From Coprococcus comes ATCC 27758 (GTDB lineage Bacteria; Bacillota; Clostridia; Lachnospirales; Lachnospiraceae), in the NCBI RefSeq assembly GCF_025149785.1, contig NZ_CP102277.1, positions 2,356,001-2,420,000 on the forward strand: DNA of 64,000 nt, read 5' to 3'. The translations under genes and the position numbers were made by a program. Shown one piece after another: positions 55,789 through 64,000 of this stretch; the first letter of the stretch is position 1, and the number at the start of each line of letters is the position of its first letter. A model generated the notes under the pieces. It was not told the origin of the DNA and made no database searches. It was given only the letters and a program-made list of their open reading frames with translations.

Positions 55789-57411
55789 TTATTTGGTTTC
55801 CCGGATCTTCTTTCTGAGCGGAAGTACCATTGCAGGGGATACGGATAATTCGTCTAATCCCATGCTTAAGAATTCTTCGGTCAGTTCGAGGTCAGCTCCG
55901 AGTTCGCCGCAGATTCCGATCCATTTGCCTTCTGCGTGGGCATTTTCGGCTGCCATGCGGATCATTGCAAGGACTGCCGGGTGGTGCGGATCGTAGAAGG
56001 CATCCAGCTTCTGGTTCTGACGGTCGATTGCCAGCGTGTACTGGGTCAGATCATTGGTCCCTACGCTGAAGAAATCCACTTCTTTTGCAAGCTCACGGCT
56101 CATCATAACGGCAGCCGGTGTCTCAATCATGATTCCCAGTTCCACATCCTCACGGAACGGGATCTGTGCCTCACGAAGCTCTTCTTTGACCTCCTCGATG
56201 ATCACCTTGATCTGCTTCACTTCTTTTACCGAAATGATCATCGGGAACATAATGGCGATCTGTCCATAAGCAGATGCCCGGTACAGGGCACGAAGCTGGG
56301 TCTTGAAGATCTCCGGTCTTGTCAGGCAGATACGGATTGCCCGGTATCCCAGTGCCGGGTTCTCTTCTTTGTCAAGTCCAAAGTAATCCACCTGCTTGTC
56401 TGCTCCGATATCCAGGGTACGGATAATGACCTTTTTGCCTGCCATATTTTCTGCAACCTGTTTGTATACCTGGAACTGCTGTTCTTCGGTCGGGAAATCT
56501 TCGCTTTCCAGATACAGGAACTCACTTCGGAAAAGTCCGATCCCTCCTGCATCATTTTTAAGTACGGCGCCCACATCGGAAAGATTACCGATATTCGCAT
56601 AGACATTGATCTTCTGTCCGGAAAGGGTGACATTCTCTTTGCCCTTCAGTTCTTCCAGAAGTGTTTTCTGTCTGCGGTCTTCTTCGCGCTTTTCAGTCAT
56701 GGCCTTCATGGTCTCTTCATCCGGATCAATGTAGATGGTCCCGGTAAAGCCGTCGATGGCTGCCATATGTCCGTCATATTCTTTTGCAAGCCCTTCTCCC
56801 AGACCAATAACGGCCGGGATGTTCATGGTCCTTGCAAGGATTGCCGTATGGGAATTTGCTGATCCGTACATGGTTGCAAATGCAAGCACTTTGGACTTGT
56901 CAAGCTGAACAGTCTCACTCGGTACCAGATCATCTGCTGCCACGATCACCGGTTCATCTGCCACAACACCACTTTCCCCGGCATCCGAAAGGATACCGAG
57001 AAGTCGGTCCGATACATCTTTTACATCGGCCGCACGTCCCTGCATGTAAGCATCATCCATAGATGCAAACATCTGGGAGAAGTTATCTCCTGTTGTCGCA
57101 ACAGCATACTCTGCGTTGACTTCCTGGGTGGTAATAATATTCTTAATCGAATCCACATAATCCAGATCCATCAGCATCATCTGATGTACTTCAAAAATTG
57201 CCGCATTGGCTTCTCCTACATCTTCCATTGCCTTGTCATACAACTCACCGAGCTGTGCGATCGCAGTCTCCTGGGCATCCTCAAAACGTGCCGCCTCTGC
57301 TTCGGTATCCTCTACATGATACCGTCTTACCTGCTTTTCCTGTCTTTTATAGAAAGCAATCTTCCCGATGGCTACGCCACCAAAAACACTTTTACCACTT
57401 AGTGTAATCAT
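55789..57411 (-). CDS. ptsI: PTS Enzyme I (phosphoenolpyruvate-protein phosphotransferase)
   Basis: 540 residues. The HPr-binding helical domain (about 30-130), the phospho-His domain with active His in GSANSHTAILARTMNIPA (near 190), and the PEP-binding barrel with RTLDIGADK (near 330), PMIISVKEV (near 407), GIMIETPAAVMM (near 449) and the Cys of GICGELGAD (near 502). It takes phosphate from PEP and passes it to HPr, encoded 4 bases upstream. Confidence 0.97.
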   Translation of the reverse strand: MITLSGKSVFGGVAIGKIAFYKRQEKQVRRYHVEDTEAEAARFEDAQETAIAQLGELYDKAMEDVGEANAAIFEVHQMMLMDLDYVDSIKNIITTQEVNAEYAVATTGDNFSQMFASMDDAYMQGRAADVKDVSDRLLGILSDAGESGVVADEPVIVAADDLVPSETVQLDKSKVLAFATMYGSANSHTAILARTMNIPAVIGLGEGLAKEYDGHMAAIDGFTGTIYIDPDEETMKAMTEKREEDRRQKTLLEELKGKENVTLSGQKINVYANIGNLSDVGAVLKNDAGGIGLFRSEFLYLESEDFPTEEQQFQVYKQVAENMAGKKVIIRTLDIGADKQVDYFGLDKEENPALGYRAIRICLTRPEIFKTQLRALYRASAYGQIAIMFPMIISVKEVKQIKVIIEEVKEELREAQIPFREDVELGIMIETPAAVMMSRELAKEVDFFSVGTNDLTQYTLAIDRQNQKLDAFYDPHHPAVLAMIRMAAENAHAEGKWIGICGELGADLELTEEFLSMGLDELSVSPAMVLPLRKKIRETK

Positions 57412-57415
57412 AATC

Positions 57416-57679
57416 CTACAGATTCTCCTCTAATACTTTCTGGATTTCGGCGATTGCGTCTTCTTCGTCTTCGCCTTCAGCTGTGATGATAACCTCATTT
57501 CCTTTTTTTACGCCAAGACTCATAACTGCCATAATGCTCTTTGCATTGACTTCACGTGTATCTCCTGCTTTTTTGATCTTAATATCTGAAGTTTTTTTCG
57601 CAATTGCTTTTACCAGAATTCCTGCCGGTCTTGCGTGGATTCCCTGTGCATCTGTTACTACATACTTAAATTCTTTCAT
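57416..57679 (-). CDS. ptsH: Phosphocarrier protein HPr
   Basis: 87 residues. Active His15 in GIHARPAG and the Firmicute regulatory serine, Ser48 here, in NAKSIMAVMSLG (Ser46 by usual numbering), the site of HPr kinase/phosphorylase and hence of CcpA-type catabolite control. Lies between ptsG (94-base gap) and ptsI (4-base gap). Confidence 0.97.
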   Translation of the reverse strand: MKEFKYVVTDAQGIHARPAGILVKAIAKKTSDIKIKKAGDTREVNAKSIMAVMSLGVKKGNEVIITAEGEDEEDAIAEIQKVLEENL

Positions 57680-57773
57680 GATAAATTCTCCTCGTCTTTT
57701 TCTTTCATTTTTAGTTTACTTTTTTTACAGCGTTTTGCTTGCCAAAGCGCCGCCATTATTAAAACAGCTTTCG

Positions 57774-59963
57774 CTATTCTACTGTATCTACAGCAAATAG
57801 TGGATCGCCGGCTTTAACTTCTCCCGTTGCAAGGAGACGTACTTTCTGATTCTCTCCCAGTTCTGTACAAAGTACCGGTGAACAAAGAGACGGTGCATGC
57901 GAAGTCAGGAATGGAATATCGATCTTCATAAGCGGATCCCCCTTCTTCACTTTCTGACCATTTTCTACAAATACTTCAAATCCTTCACCGTTCAGAGATA
58001 CGGTATCAATACCGATGTGAAGCAGCATGCCAAGTCCGCTTTCTGTCTGGAACCCAAGTGCATGCTTTGTTTCAAATACGAAAAGCACTTCTCCATCTTC
58101 CGGTGCGCAGATCACAGCATCTTCCGGTGTAACAACAGCTCCGTCACCCATCATTTTTCCTGCAAATCCTTCATCCGGACAGGTTGTAATATCGCCTGCC
58201 ATACCGGTGATCGGACTGGATACAACAATTGTATTTACCACTTTTTCCTGGGTTTCATTATTTTCATTTACAGTATCTGTATTTTCTTCAACTGAATTCT
58301 CTTCTGACACAGCAGCGCTCTCATAATATTCATCCGGAGCTGTTTCCAGATAATCTTCCAGTTTAGACTTAATCACAGTTACCTGCGGACCATAAATGAT
58401 CTGGACACCCTGTCCCTTTTTCACGATTCCTCTGGAACCTGTTGTCTTGATGATCTCATCATTTACGCGGGCTGCGTCATGAACTGTGATACGAAGTCTT
58501 GTTGCACAACAATCCACATCACTGATATTTTTCTTTCCGCCAAGCCCCTGTGTGATTGCCTCACTTACCGAATCTGCGGTCCCTGTATTCCCTGCTGTTT
58601 CTTTTCCTGCTTCTTTTCTGGCATTTACATCTGCCTTTGTATATAATTTTGTCTCTGTATCATCATCTTCACGTCCCGGTGTCTTGAAGTTAAACTTTTT
58701 GATCAGGAAACTGAAGATAAAGTAATACAGGAAGAAATAAATAATTCCAACCGGAATGATCCGAAGCCAGCTTGTCTTTGCATTTCCCTGCAGGATACCG
58801 AAAAGGAACAGATCCAGAAAACCACCAGAGAAGGTAAGTCCTACTGCTATATTCAGGATATGCGCGATCATGTAAGCAGAACCTGCAAGCACTACCTGTA
58901 CAGCAAAAAGTGCCGGTGCAACAAAAAGAAATGAGAATTCCAGCGGCTCTGTAATACCCGTCATCATGCAGGCAAGTGTTGCAGAAAGTAGAAGTCCTCC
59001 TGCCTGTTTTTTCTTTTCCGGTTTTGCACAGCGGTACATCGCAAGTGCCGCTCCCGGAAGTCCGAAGATCATAAAGATAAATTCACCTGAGAAATATCTG
59101 GTCGCATCTGCGCTGAAATGTGCGATATTTGCAGAATCAGCAAGCTGTGCAAAGAAGATGTTCTGTCCTCCCTGTACCATCTGTCCCGCAACTTCCATTG
59201 TTCCACCGACTGCTGTCTGCCAGAATGGCATGTAAAATACGTGATGAAGTCCGAACGGAATCAAAGCCCTCTTAATAATACCAAAAATCAGGGTTCCCAG
59301 ATATCCGCTTCCGGTTACCAGTCCGCCAAGTGCATAAATTCCATTCTGTACAACCGGCCAGGCAAAATACATTCCAATCCCAACAAACATGTACACCAGT
59401 GTAGAAATGATCGGAACAAATCTGGATCCTCCGAAGAATGATAACGCATTTGGAAGAACGATTTTGTGAAAACGGTTATGCAGAGCAGCAACACCAAGTC
59501 CTACAATAATACCACCAAACACACCCATCTGTAAGGACTGGATTCCGCAAACAGAAGTGATGGTTCCTTCCAGTACATTCGAAGCGATCGTTCCATCTGC
59601 GGTAATCTCTCCTGTGATCACAAGCATTGCATTGATTGCAACATTCATAACAAAGAATGCGATCAATGCAGAAAGTGCCGCTACTTCTTTTTCTTTCTTT
59701 GCCATACCGATTGCAACTCCAACCGCGAAAATCAGTGGCAGGTTGTCAAATACAGCACTTCCTACTTTGTTCATGATAATGAGTAACGAATTCAGGATGG
59801 TTCCGTCTCCTAAAATTTTCTCCAGACCATAAGTCTGGATTGTGGTAGCATTGGTAAACGAGCTACCGAATCCCAGCAGCAGACCCGCTACCGGAAGAAT
59901 CGCGATTGGAAGCATGAAGGATCTTCCTACTCGCTGCAATACGCCAAAAATTTTGTCTTTCAT
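57774..59963 (-). CDS. ptsG: PTS glucose transporter EIICBA
   Basis: 729 residues in the order IIC-IIB-IIA. IIC (1-430): about ten helices with IPFGLHHVFYMPFW (near 238) and GITEPLEFSFLF (near 318). A linker rich in Glu/Thr follows. IIB has the phospho-Cys in DVDCCATRLRI (near 485). A second acidic linker follows (about 545-570). IIA (from about 575) has SPITGMAGD and the phospho-His in LLHIGIDTVSLNGEGF (near 660). It imports and phosphorylates glucose or a related sugar. Expression is gated by the upstream RAT/terminator. Confidence 0.95.
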   Translation of the reverse strand: MKDKIFGVLQRVGRSFMLPIAILPVAGLLLGFGSSFTNATTIQTYGLEKILGDGTILNSLLIIMNKVGSAVFDNLPLIFAVGVAIGMAKKEKEVAALSALIAFFVMNVAINAMLVITGEITADGTIASNVLEGTITSVCGIQSLQMGVFGGIIVGLGVAALHNRFHKIVLPNALSFFGGSRFVPIISTLVYMFVGIGMYFAWPVVQNGIYALGGLVTGSGYLGTLIFGIIKRALIPFGLHHVFYMPFWQTAVGGTMEVAGQMVQGGQNIFFAQLADSANIAHFSADATRYFSGEFIFMIFGLPGAALAMYRCAKPEKKKQAGGLLLSATLACMMTGITEPLEFSFLFVAPALFAVQVVLAGSAYMIAHILNIAVGLTFSGGFLDLFLFGILQGNAKTSWLRIIPVGIIYFFLYYFIFSFLIKKFNFKTPGREDDDTETKLYTKADVNARKEAGKETAGNTGTADSVSEAITQGLGGKKNISDVDCCATRLRITVHDAARVNDEIIKTTGSRGIVKKGQGVQIIYGPQVTVIKSKLEDYLETAPDEYYESAAVSEENSVEENTDTVNENNETQEKVVNTIVVSSPITGMAGDITTCPDEGFAGKMMGDGAVVTPEDAVICAPEDGEVLFVFETKHALGFQTESGLGMLLHIGIDTVSLNGEGFEVFVENGQKVKKGDPLMKIDIPFLTSHAPSLCSPVLCTELGENQKVRLLATGEVKAGDPLFAVDTVE

Positions 59964-60060
59964 TGCATGTACTCCTTTTCCTCAAGAAATTTTAATTACC
60001 TGGCTTATGCCTATGATATTATTTTCTTTCGTGGAAGCCTTTTATCCGAATTTTTGACGC

Positions 60061-60136
60061 AAAAAAGGCACTAACCCCACACAAATATCAAAATAATATC
60101 TATGTATGGTTAATGCCTGCCGTACAGTTACACACC
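60061..60136 (-). promoter_or_regulatory. RAT antiterminator overlapping an intrinsic terminator upstream of ptsG
   Basis: The RAT (60108-60136) reads GGTGTGTAACTGTACGGCAG-GCATTAACC on the minus strand, very close to the LicT-type consensus. Its 3' end is the left arm of a terminator: GGCATTAACC (60108-60117) against GGTTAGTGCC (60067-60076) plus six U. The two folds exclude each other, giving sugar-dependent control by the PRD antiterminator. Confidence 0.92.
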
Positions 60137-60150
60137 AAAATCTGTAACTT

Positions 60151-60179
60151 ACAATAATTTATTTTCCACTAAATGTCAA
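60151..60179 (-). promoter_or_regulatory. Predicted ptsG promoter
   Basis: Minus strand TTGACA (60174-60179), 17-base spacer and TATTGT (60151-60156). Confidence 0.75.
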
Positions 60180-60200
60180 GCCTTTTCTGAAATTTTCTTT

Positions 60201-61586
60201 TTATAATCCTACGGACTGCACTAAAAGAATCAGAAGCATCAACGGTGCAATTACCTTGATCATTGCAACATAAAGCTTTTCTCTGCCAAACCTGTATCCG
60301 CCAAGTGTCACTTCATCGATGATCACTTTTGGTTTTACAACCCATCCGATCAGAATACAGGTAAGCAGTGCCACCATCGGCATCAGACAGTTATTGCTGA
60401 TATAATCCATCACGTCCAGAATCTGCGCTACCGTGCCGTTCGGAAGTTTCAGTTCGAAATAAAGCTTGTTGTATCCAAGACATACGATCACACCAACGAT
60501 CATTCCATATAAAGTAGTCAGGATCGTTCCTTTTTTTCTGGATACATGGAATTTATCCATCATGCTTGATACAATTGCCTCCATAACAGATACAGAAGAA
60601 GTAACCGCTGCAAAAGATACCATCAGAAAGAATACAATTCCTACCAACACTCCTGCTGCCCCCATTGCTTTAAATACTTTTGGCAGAGATACAAACATCA
60701 GTCCCGGTCCTGCAGACATTCCTTCGGTTCCCATAAAAGTATAAACAGCCGGAATGATCATAAGTCCTGCCAGAAGCGCTACAAGCGTATCAAAAAACTC
60801 AATCTGGTTGATCGACTTCATCAGATTGGTCTCTTTCTTCGCATAGGATCCGTAAGTAACCATAATTCCCATCGCCACGCTGATCGAGAAGAAAAGCTGT
60901 CCCAATGCATCCATCACAACCGAAAGGAAACTTTTAACCGTCATCCCTCTAAAATTCGGGATCAGGTAAATCGCCAGTCCCTGCATACCGGTTCTTGTCA
61001 CTCCATCTGCATTTGTATGTTTCAGGGTAAGGGAAAATACAGAAATTCCCGCAATCAGTACAAACAGGATCGGCATCAGAATCTTACTGTATTTTTCAAT
61101 TCCTTTATTTACTCCTTTATAAACAACCATTGCCGTAATAAACACATAGATCAGCATCCATATGATCGGCTGTCCGACCTGTGTAATATAGCCTGTAAAA
61201 TATCCGTCTTCTGCTGCCTGCGCCCCATGACCTGTGAGAAATGCCGACAAATATTTGAGTACCCATCCACCAATCGAGCAATAATATGGAAGAATGATAA
61301 CCGGTACTGCACATGCAAGCACACCGATTCCTCCCCATCCTTTATGCATCTGTTCATATGCAGTAAGCGGACTCTGTCCTGTCTTACGTCCGATCGCGAT
61401 CTCTGTTGTCAGCAACGTAAACCCAAAGGTAAGTGCCAGTACCACATAGCACAGAATAAACACTCCGCCTCCACCTTTTGCTGCCAGATACGGGAATCTC
61501 CAGATGTTCCCCAGCCCGACTGCACTTCCCGCAGCCGCCAGCACGAATCCGATCGAGCCGGTAAAATTACTCCTCTTCTTTTCCAT
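60201..61586 (-). CDS. Neurotransmitter:sodium symporter (NSS/SNF family)
   Basis: 461 residues from the ATG at 61586 (AAGGAGTG upstream). Twelve-helix LeuT fold: unwound TM1 GSAVGLGNIWRFPYLAAKGG (about 19-38), TM6 MDALGQLFFSISVAMGIMVT region (near 226) and TM8 SFAAVTSSVSVMEA (near 325). It imports an amino acid with Na+; the substrate is unknown, though bacterial members include tryptophan and tyrosine transporters. The frame is open for 29 codons upstream of the chosen start and includes three Trp codons within six positions. Confidence 0.92.
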   Translation of the reverse strand: MEKKRSNFTGSIGFVLAAAGSAVGLGNIWRFPYLAAKGGGGVFILCYVVLALTFGFTLLTTEIAIGRKTGQSPLTAYEQMHKGWGGIGVLACAVPVIILPYYCSIGGWVLKYLSAFLTGHGAQAAEDGYFTGYITQVGQPIIWMLIYVFITAMVVYKGVNKGIEKYSKILMPILFVLIAGISVFSLTLKHTNADGVTRTGMQGLAIYLIPNFRGMTVKSFLSVVMDALGQLFFSISVAMGIMVTYGSYAKKETNLMKSINQIEFFDTLVALLAGLMIIPAVYTFMGTEGMSAGPGLMFVSLPKVFKAMGAAGVLVGIVFFLMVSFAAVTSSVSVMEAIVSSMMDKFHVSRKKGTILTTLYGMIVGVIVCLGYNKLYFELKLPNGTVAQILDVMDYISNNCLMPMVALLTCILIGWVVKPKVIIDEVTLGGYRFGREKLYVAMIKVIAPLMLLILLVQSVGL

Positions 61587-61643
61587 CTTTTCTACACTCC
61601 TTTTACAGTGGTGTCTCCATACACACCATCTCCAGCTTTTTAA

Positions 61644-61731
61644 TAATATGATGTGAGTGTCAATAAGTATCAATTGCTTATTTGTGCGAGCACAAACGCA
61701 ATTGATACTTTTGACACTTACATCATAATAT
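61644..61731. other. 88-bp nested inverted repeat in the leader of the symporter gene
   Basis: Complementary blocks in order: TAATATGATGT/ACATCATAATATA, AGTGTCAA/TTGACACT, AAGTATCAATTG/CAATTGATACTT, with a small GTGC/GCAC hairpin at the centre. There is no U-run directly after it on either strand, so it is not a simple terminator. It may be a leader RNA structure, an operator cluster or a small inverted-repeat element. Confidence 0.75.
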
Positions 61732-61754
61732 AGAAATTATATTTTCCTATAAGC

Positions 61755-61782
61755 CAAAAACACCTCCGCCGTATGGCGAAGG
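61755..61782 (-). terminator. Terminator of the amino-acid ABC operon
   Basis: CCTTCGCC-ATAC-GGCGGAGG followed by TGTTTTTGG on the minus strand. Another hairpin, GGGGCAGG/CCTGCCCC (61873-61894), lies between it and the ABC gene but lacks a U-run in this direction. Confidence 0.75.
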
Positions 61783-61935
61783 TCCCTTCTTTAGCTTTCT
61801 TCTTATTTTAACAATCGGATATGGGAAAGTCAATGGAAGTATTTTACTCATTTTCTTGATCTTTTTTACACTGGGGCAGGCTCTCACCTGCCCCTTTATG
61901 AGTAGTATATCAATAATTTTTACAAAACGTCTTAT

Positions 61936-62670
61936 TTATGCAGTTGCCGGAAGAACACGGGATAAGAATGACTGCGTCCTTCTCTCTCTTGGTGCTGTAA
62001 AAATTGCATCCGGTCTGCCTTCTTCAACAACATATCCGTCTGCCATAAAGATGACCCGGTCTGCCACATCACGTGCAAAGCCCATTTCATGTGTTACAAC
62101 GATCATCGTCATTCCTTCTTTCGCAAGAGATTTCATAACATCAAGTACATCTCCTACCAGTTCCGGGTCCAGCGCCGATGTCGGCTCATCAAACAACAAC
62201 GCTTTCGGTTCCATTGCCAGTGCTCTTGCAATGGCAACTCTCTGCTGCTGTCCACCTGAAAGTGTACTCGGATATACATCCGCTTTATCCTTTAATCCTA
62301 CCTTATCCAGAAGTTCCAGTGCTTTTGCATGCGCTTCTTCCTTATTCATGTGTTTGGTAAGGATTGGTGCCATCATAACATTCTGAACAACGGTCTTAAG
62401 CGGAAACAGATTGAATTTCTGGAAAACCATTCCGACTTCCTCACGGAATTTACGGATGTCACAATTCTTATCGAGAAGATTCTTTCCCTCATACTGTACG
62501 GTTCCGCCTGTCGGTCTTTCAAGCTGATTGATGCATCTTAAGAAAGTACTCTTTCCCGATCCGGAAGGTCCGATGATACAGACCACTTCACCTTCATTGA
62601 TATTAAGATTGATATCCTTTAATACCTCCAGGTTCCCAAATTTCTTCGACAAATGATTTACTTTAATCAT
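61936..62670 (-). CDS. Polar amino-acid ABC transporter ATP-binding protein (GlnQ/HisP type)
   Basis: 244 residues from the ATG at 62670 (GAGG 8 bases upstream). Walker A GPSGSGKS (near 35), Q-loop [13 protein letters not shown] (near 83), signature TLSGGQQQR (near 134), Walker [14 protein letters not shown] (near 154) and His switch VTHEM (near 190). It energises the permease encoded just upstream (5-base gap). Confidence 0.96.
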   Translation of the reverse strand: MIKVNHLSKKFGNLEVLKDINLNINEGEVVCIIGPSGSGKSTFLRCINQLERPTGGTVQYEGKNLLDKNCDIRKFREEVGMVFQKFNLFPLKTVVQNVMMAPILTKHMNKEEAHAKALELLDKVGLKDKADVYPSTLSGGQQQRVAIARALAMEPKALLFDEPTSALDPELVGDVLDVMKSLAKEGMTMIVVTHEMGFARDVADRVIFMADGYVVEEGRPDAIFTAPRERRTQSFLSRVLPATA

Positions 62671-62675
62671 ACCAA

Positions 62676-63320
62676 TCACCTCATTTTCCTTTCTATCTGT
62701 TTCTGGACAATTATCAGTACCGAAAGTATCACCAGATAAAACGCTGCCAGTGCTGTGTATGTAGGAATTGCTTTAAAGCTCAACGCTGCATACGCCTGTG
62801 CCTGATGCGTGATCTCATTAACCGCAATCGCAGATAAAAGTGCGGTATCCTTAACAGAAATGATAAACTGGTTAAATAATGCCGGAAGTGCCGCTTTAAA
62901 TGCCGGTGGGATAACCAGATGGATCATCGTCTGTGCACTTGTAAGTCCAAGTGATGCACCTGCTTCTTTCTGTCCCGGATCAATGCTCATCAATGCACCT
63001 TTTACAATTTCTGAAATAAATGCACCGGAATTCAGTGCGATAACGCCAATTCCCACTGCAGTGCTTCCAATATCGACACCCAAAAGCTTCGGAATTACAA
63101 AATATCCGTATAAAGCCTGCACCATAAGCGGTGTCGCACGAATGATCCAAATGTAAACTTCTGCAATTGCTTTCCCTATTTTATATTTCGACTGAAGCAG
63201 GTATCCACAGAGGCTTCCGATCAGGAAGCCAATTGTGATACCGACAACAGCAATTAAAATCGTAAGTTTTAATCCCTCAAACATCATTGGAAGTAAAACA
63301 TTCAAAAAAGTCATATCCAT
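62676..63320 (-). CDS. Polar amino-acid ABC transporter permease (HisM/GlnP type)
   Basis: 214 residues with five helices. The EAA loop [23 protein letters not shown] (about 134-156, partly quoted here) and the N-terminal [17 protein letters not shown] are typical. A single permease gene means it acts as a homodimer. Between the binding protein gene (46-base gap) and the ATPase gene. Confidence 0.95.
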   Translation of the reverse strand: MDMTFLNVLLPMMFEGLKLTILIAVVGITIGFLIGSLCGYLLQSKYKIGKAIAEVYIWIIRATPLMVQALYGYFVIPKLLGVDIGSTAVGIGVIALNSGAFISEIVKGALMSIDPGQKEAGASLGLTSAQTMIHLVIPPAFKAALPALFNQFIISVKDTALLSAIAVNEITHQAQAYAALSFKAIPTYTALAAFYLVILSVLIIVQKQIERKMR

Positions 63321-63366
63321 ATACTATCTCATCCTATCTTCTTTTTAGTTGCTGTCTGTTCTTTGA

Positions 63367-64000
63367 TTATTCACACCATTTCGCATAGAGTTCATCTGTT
63401 GTGCCATTATCAATCAGTACCTTTACAGCTGCATTGATTTCATCATAATATTTGCATTCTTTAGAAATTGCTACGCAATACGGTGCCTGGCCCTGATTAA
63501 ACTCATCCCCGACTACCTCCAGGTTGCTGTCCGATGTTGTCTTAATATAGAAATATGCTCCAGGTCCATCCTGAATAACAGCATCTACTTTTCCCTGCTC
63601 CAAAGATTCATATGCAGTTGTGATCGTGTCATGTACTTCGAGAGTTGCACTTGTAAGGTTCTTGCTTGCATAAGTATGAGATGCGGTTCCCTTTTCAACG
63701 GCTATTTTTTTATCCTTCAGATCATCAACACTCTTAATTCCTTTATCGTCATTTTTATTTACCATAACGACCTGACCGGAATCACAATAGATATCACTGA
63801 AGTCCATAACTTCTTTTCTTTCATCTGTTGCACAAAGTGCTGCTGCTCCGATGTCCAGTTTATTTTCAGCAAGTGAAGTAGTAAGTGCCGAATAATCCAT
63901 TGCCTGAAGACCACCATCGATTTCGAATCCCAGAAGCTCCTGCAGATCATTTAACAGATCAACATCATATCCGATCAGCGTCTTTCCGTCCTCATCATAG
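63367..64000 (-). CDS. Amino-acid ABC transporter substrate-binding protein (partial, 5' end off window)
   Basis: The open frame continues through 64000. The visible 211 codons run from YDEDGKTLIGYDVDLLNDL through a family-3 solute-binding domain: DIGAAALCATDERKEVMDFSD, LKDKKIAVEKGTASHTYA (hinge region), and the C-terminal CKYYDEINAAVKVLIDNG. The signal peptide and lipobox would be upstream of the window. It captures a polar amino acid outside the cell and delivers it to the permease. Confidence 0.94.
   Translation of the reverse strand, partial: YDEDGKTLIGYDVDLLNDLQELLGFEIDGGLQAMDYSALTTSLAENKLDIGAAALCATDERKEVMDFSDIYCDSGQVVMVNKNDDKGIKSVDDLKDKKIAVEKGTASHTYASKNLTSATLEVHDTITTAYESLEQGKVDAVIQDGPGAYFYIKTTSDSNLEVVGDEFNQGQAPYCVAISKECKYYDEINAAVKVLIDNGTTDELYAKWCE

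Noticed and set aside
61587-61673. N-terminal extension of the NSS symporter
   Set aside because: The extra 29 residues are not typical of the family, and a good ribosome binding site sits before the ATG at 61586; kept only as a possible leader-codon observation.
61871-61898. GGGGCAGG hairpin as terminator of the amino-acid ABC operon
   Set aside because: On the minus strand it is followed by AGTGTAAAAAAG rather than U-residues; the hairpin at 61755-61782 fits better.

Overview
The window looks like chromosomal DNA from a low-GC, Gram-positive gut anaerobe of the Lachnospiraceae (Clostridia). The evidence is the 16S/23S sequence, the purine-rich ribosome binding sites, the DUF4358/DUF5721/DHHW family content and the CIRCE, TPP and RAT regulatory elements. 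By eye the 16S 5' region resembles Coprococcus comes / Dorea / Mediterraneibacter relatives; species is not settled. The window is mostly core and housekeeping genes. No prophage, intact insertion sequence, CRISPR array or tRNA was seen. Most genes lie on the minus strand.

Layout: 0-2 kb, a Ktr/Trk potassium uptake operon with an extra 52-residue membrane peptide ahead of ktrB. 2-9 kb, ribosomal protein L25, a decayed ATPase gene, peptidase T, a D-2-hydroxyacid dehydrogenase, a YitT-type membrane protein and P5C dehydrogenase (rocA). 9-16 kb, MarR-MATE operon, a long structured hairpin, small membrane proteins, an LspA-like protease next to a subtilase, and a cation/proton antiporter. 16-24 kb, a run of seven co-oriented genes combining a cell-surface O-acylation set (SGNH hydrolase, DUF4358, MBOAT, DHHW) with rluF, ligA and a ClpX. 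25.6-30 kb, a nucleoside salvage operon (udp-deoB-cdd-add-punA). 30-36.9 kb, htpG behind a perfect CIRCE operator and a coiled-coil FtsX-type ABC exporter. 36.9-38.1 kb, a gene-free stretch holding three tandem copies of what looks like a small-RNA gene. 38.3-41.3 kb, TPP-riboswitch controlled thiD-cytX and a cyclophilin. 41-45.2 kb, DMT/TetR, proC, a GntR regulator and a small Cys-rich protein. 45.4-50.9 kb, an rRNA operon with the order 16S-5S-23S. 51-60.2 kb, metallopeptidases and a complete glucose PTS operon (ptsG-ptsH-ptsI plus BglG-type antiterminator) with a visible RAT/terminator switch. 60-64 kb, an NSS symporter and a polar amino-acid ABC transporter.

The most interesting unexplained structures are: the triplicated small-RNA cassette at 36973-38120, with identical 60-nt cores, pyrimidine-rich loops and a conserved promoter; a palindrome TTGTATACAA at proC/gntR with a near-copy at rocA, suggesting one GntR regulator for proline/P5C metabolism; the 52-aa peptide overlapping ktrB; two long nested inverted repeats; and a dispersed hairpin repeat family. 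All statements come from reading the sequence; no database search was possible.
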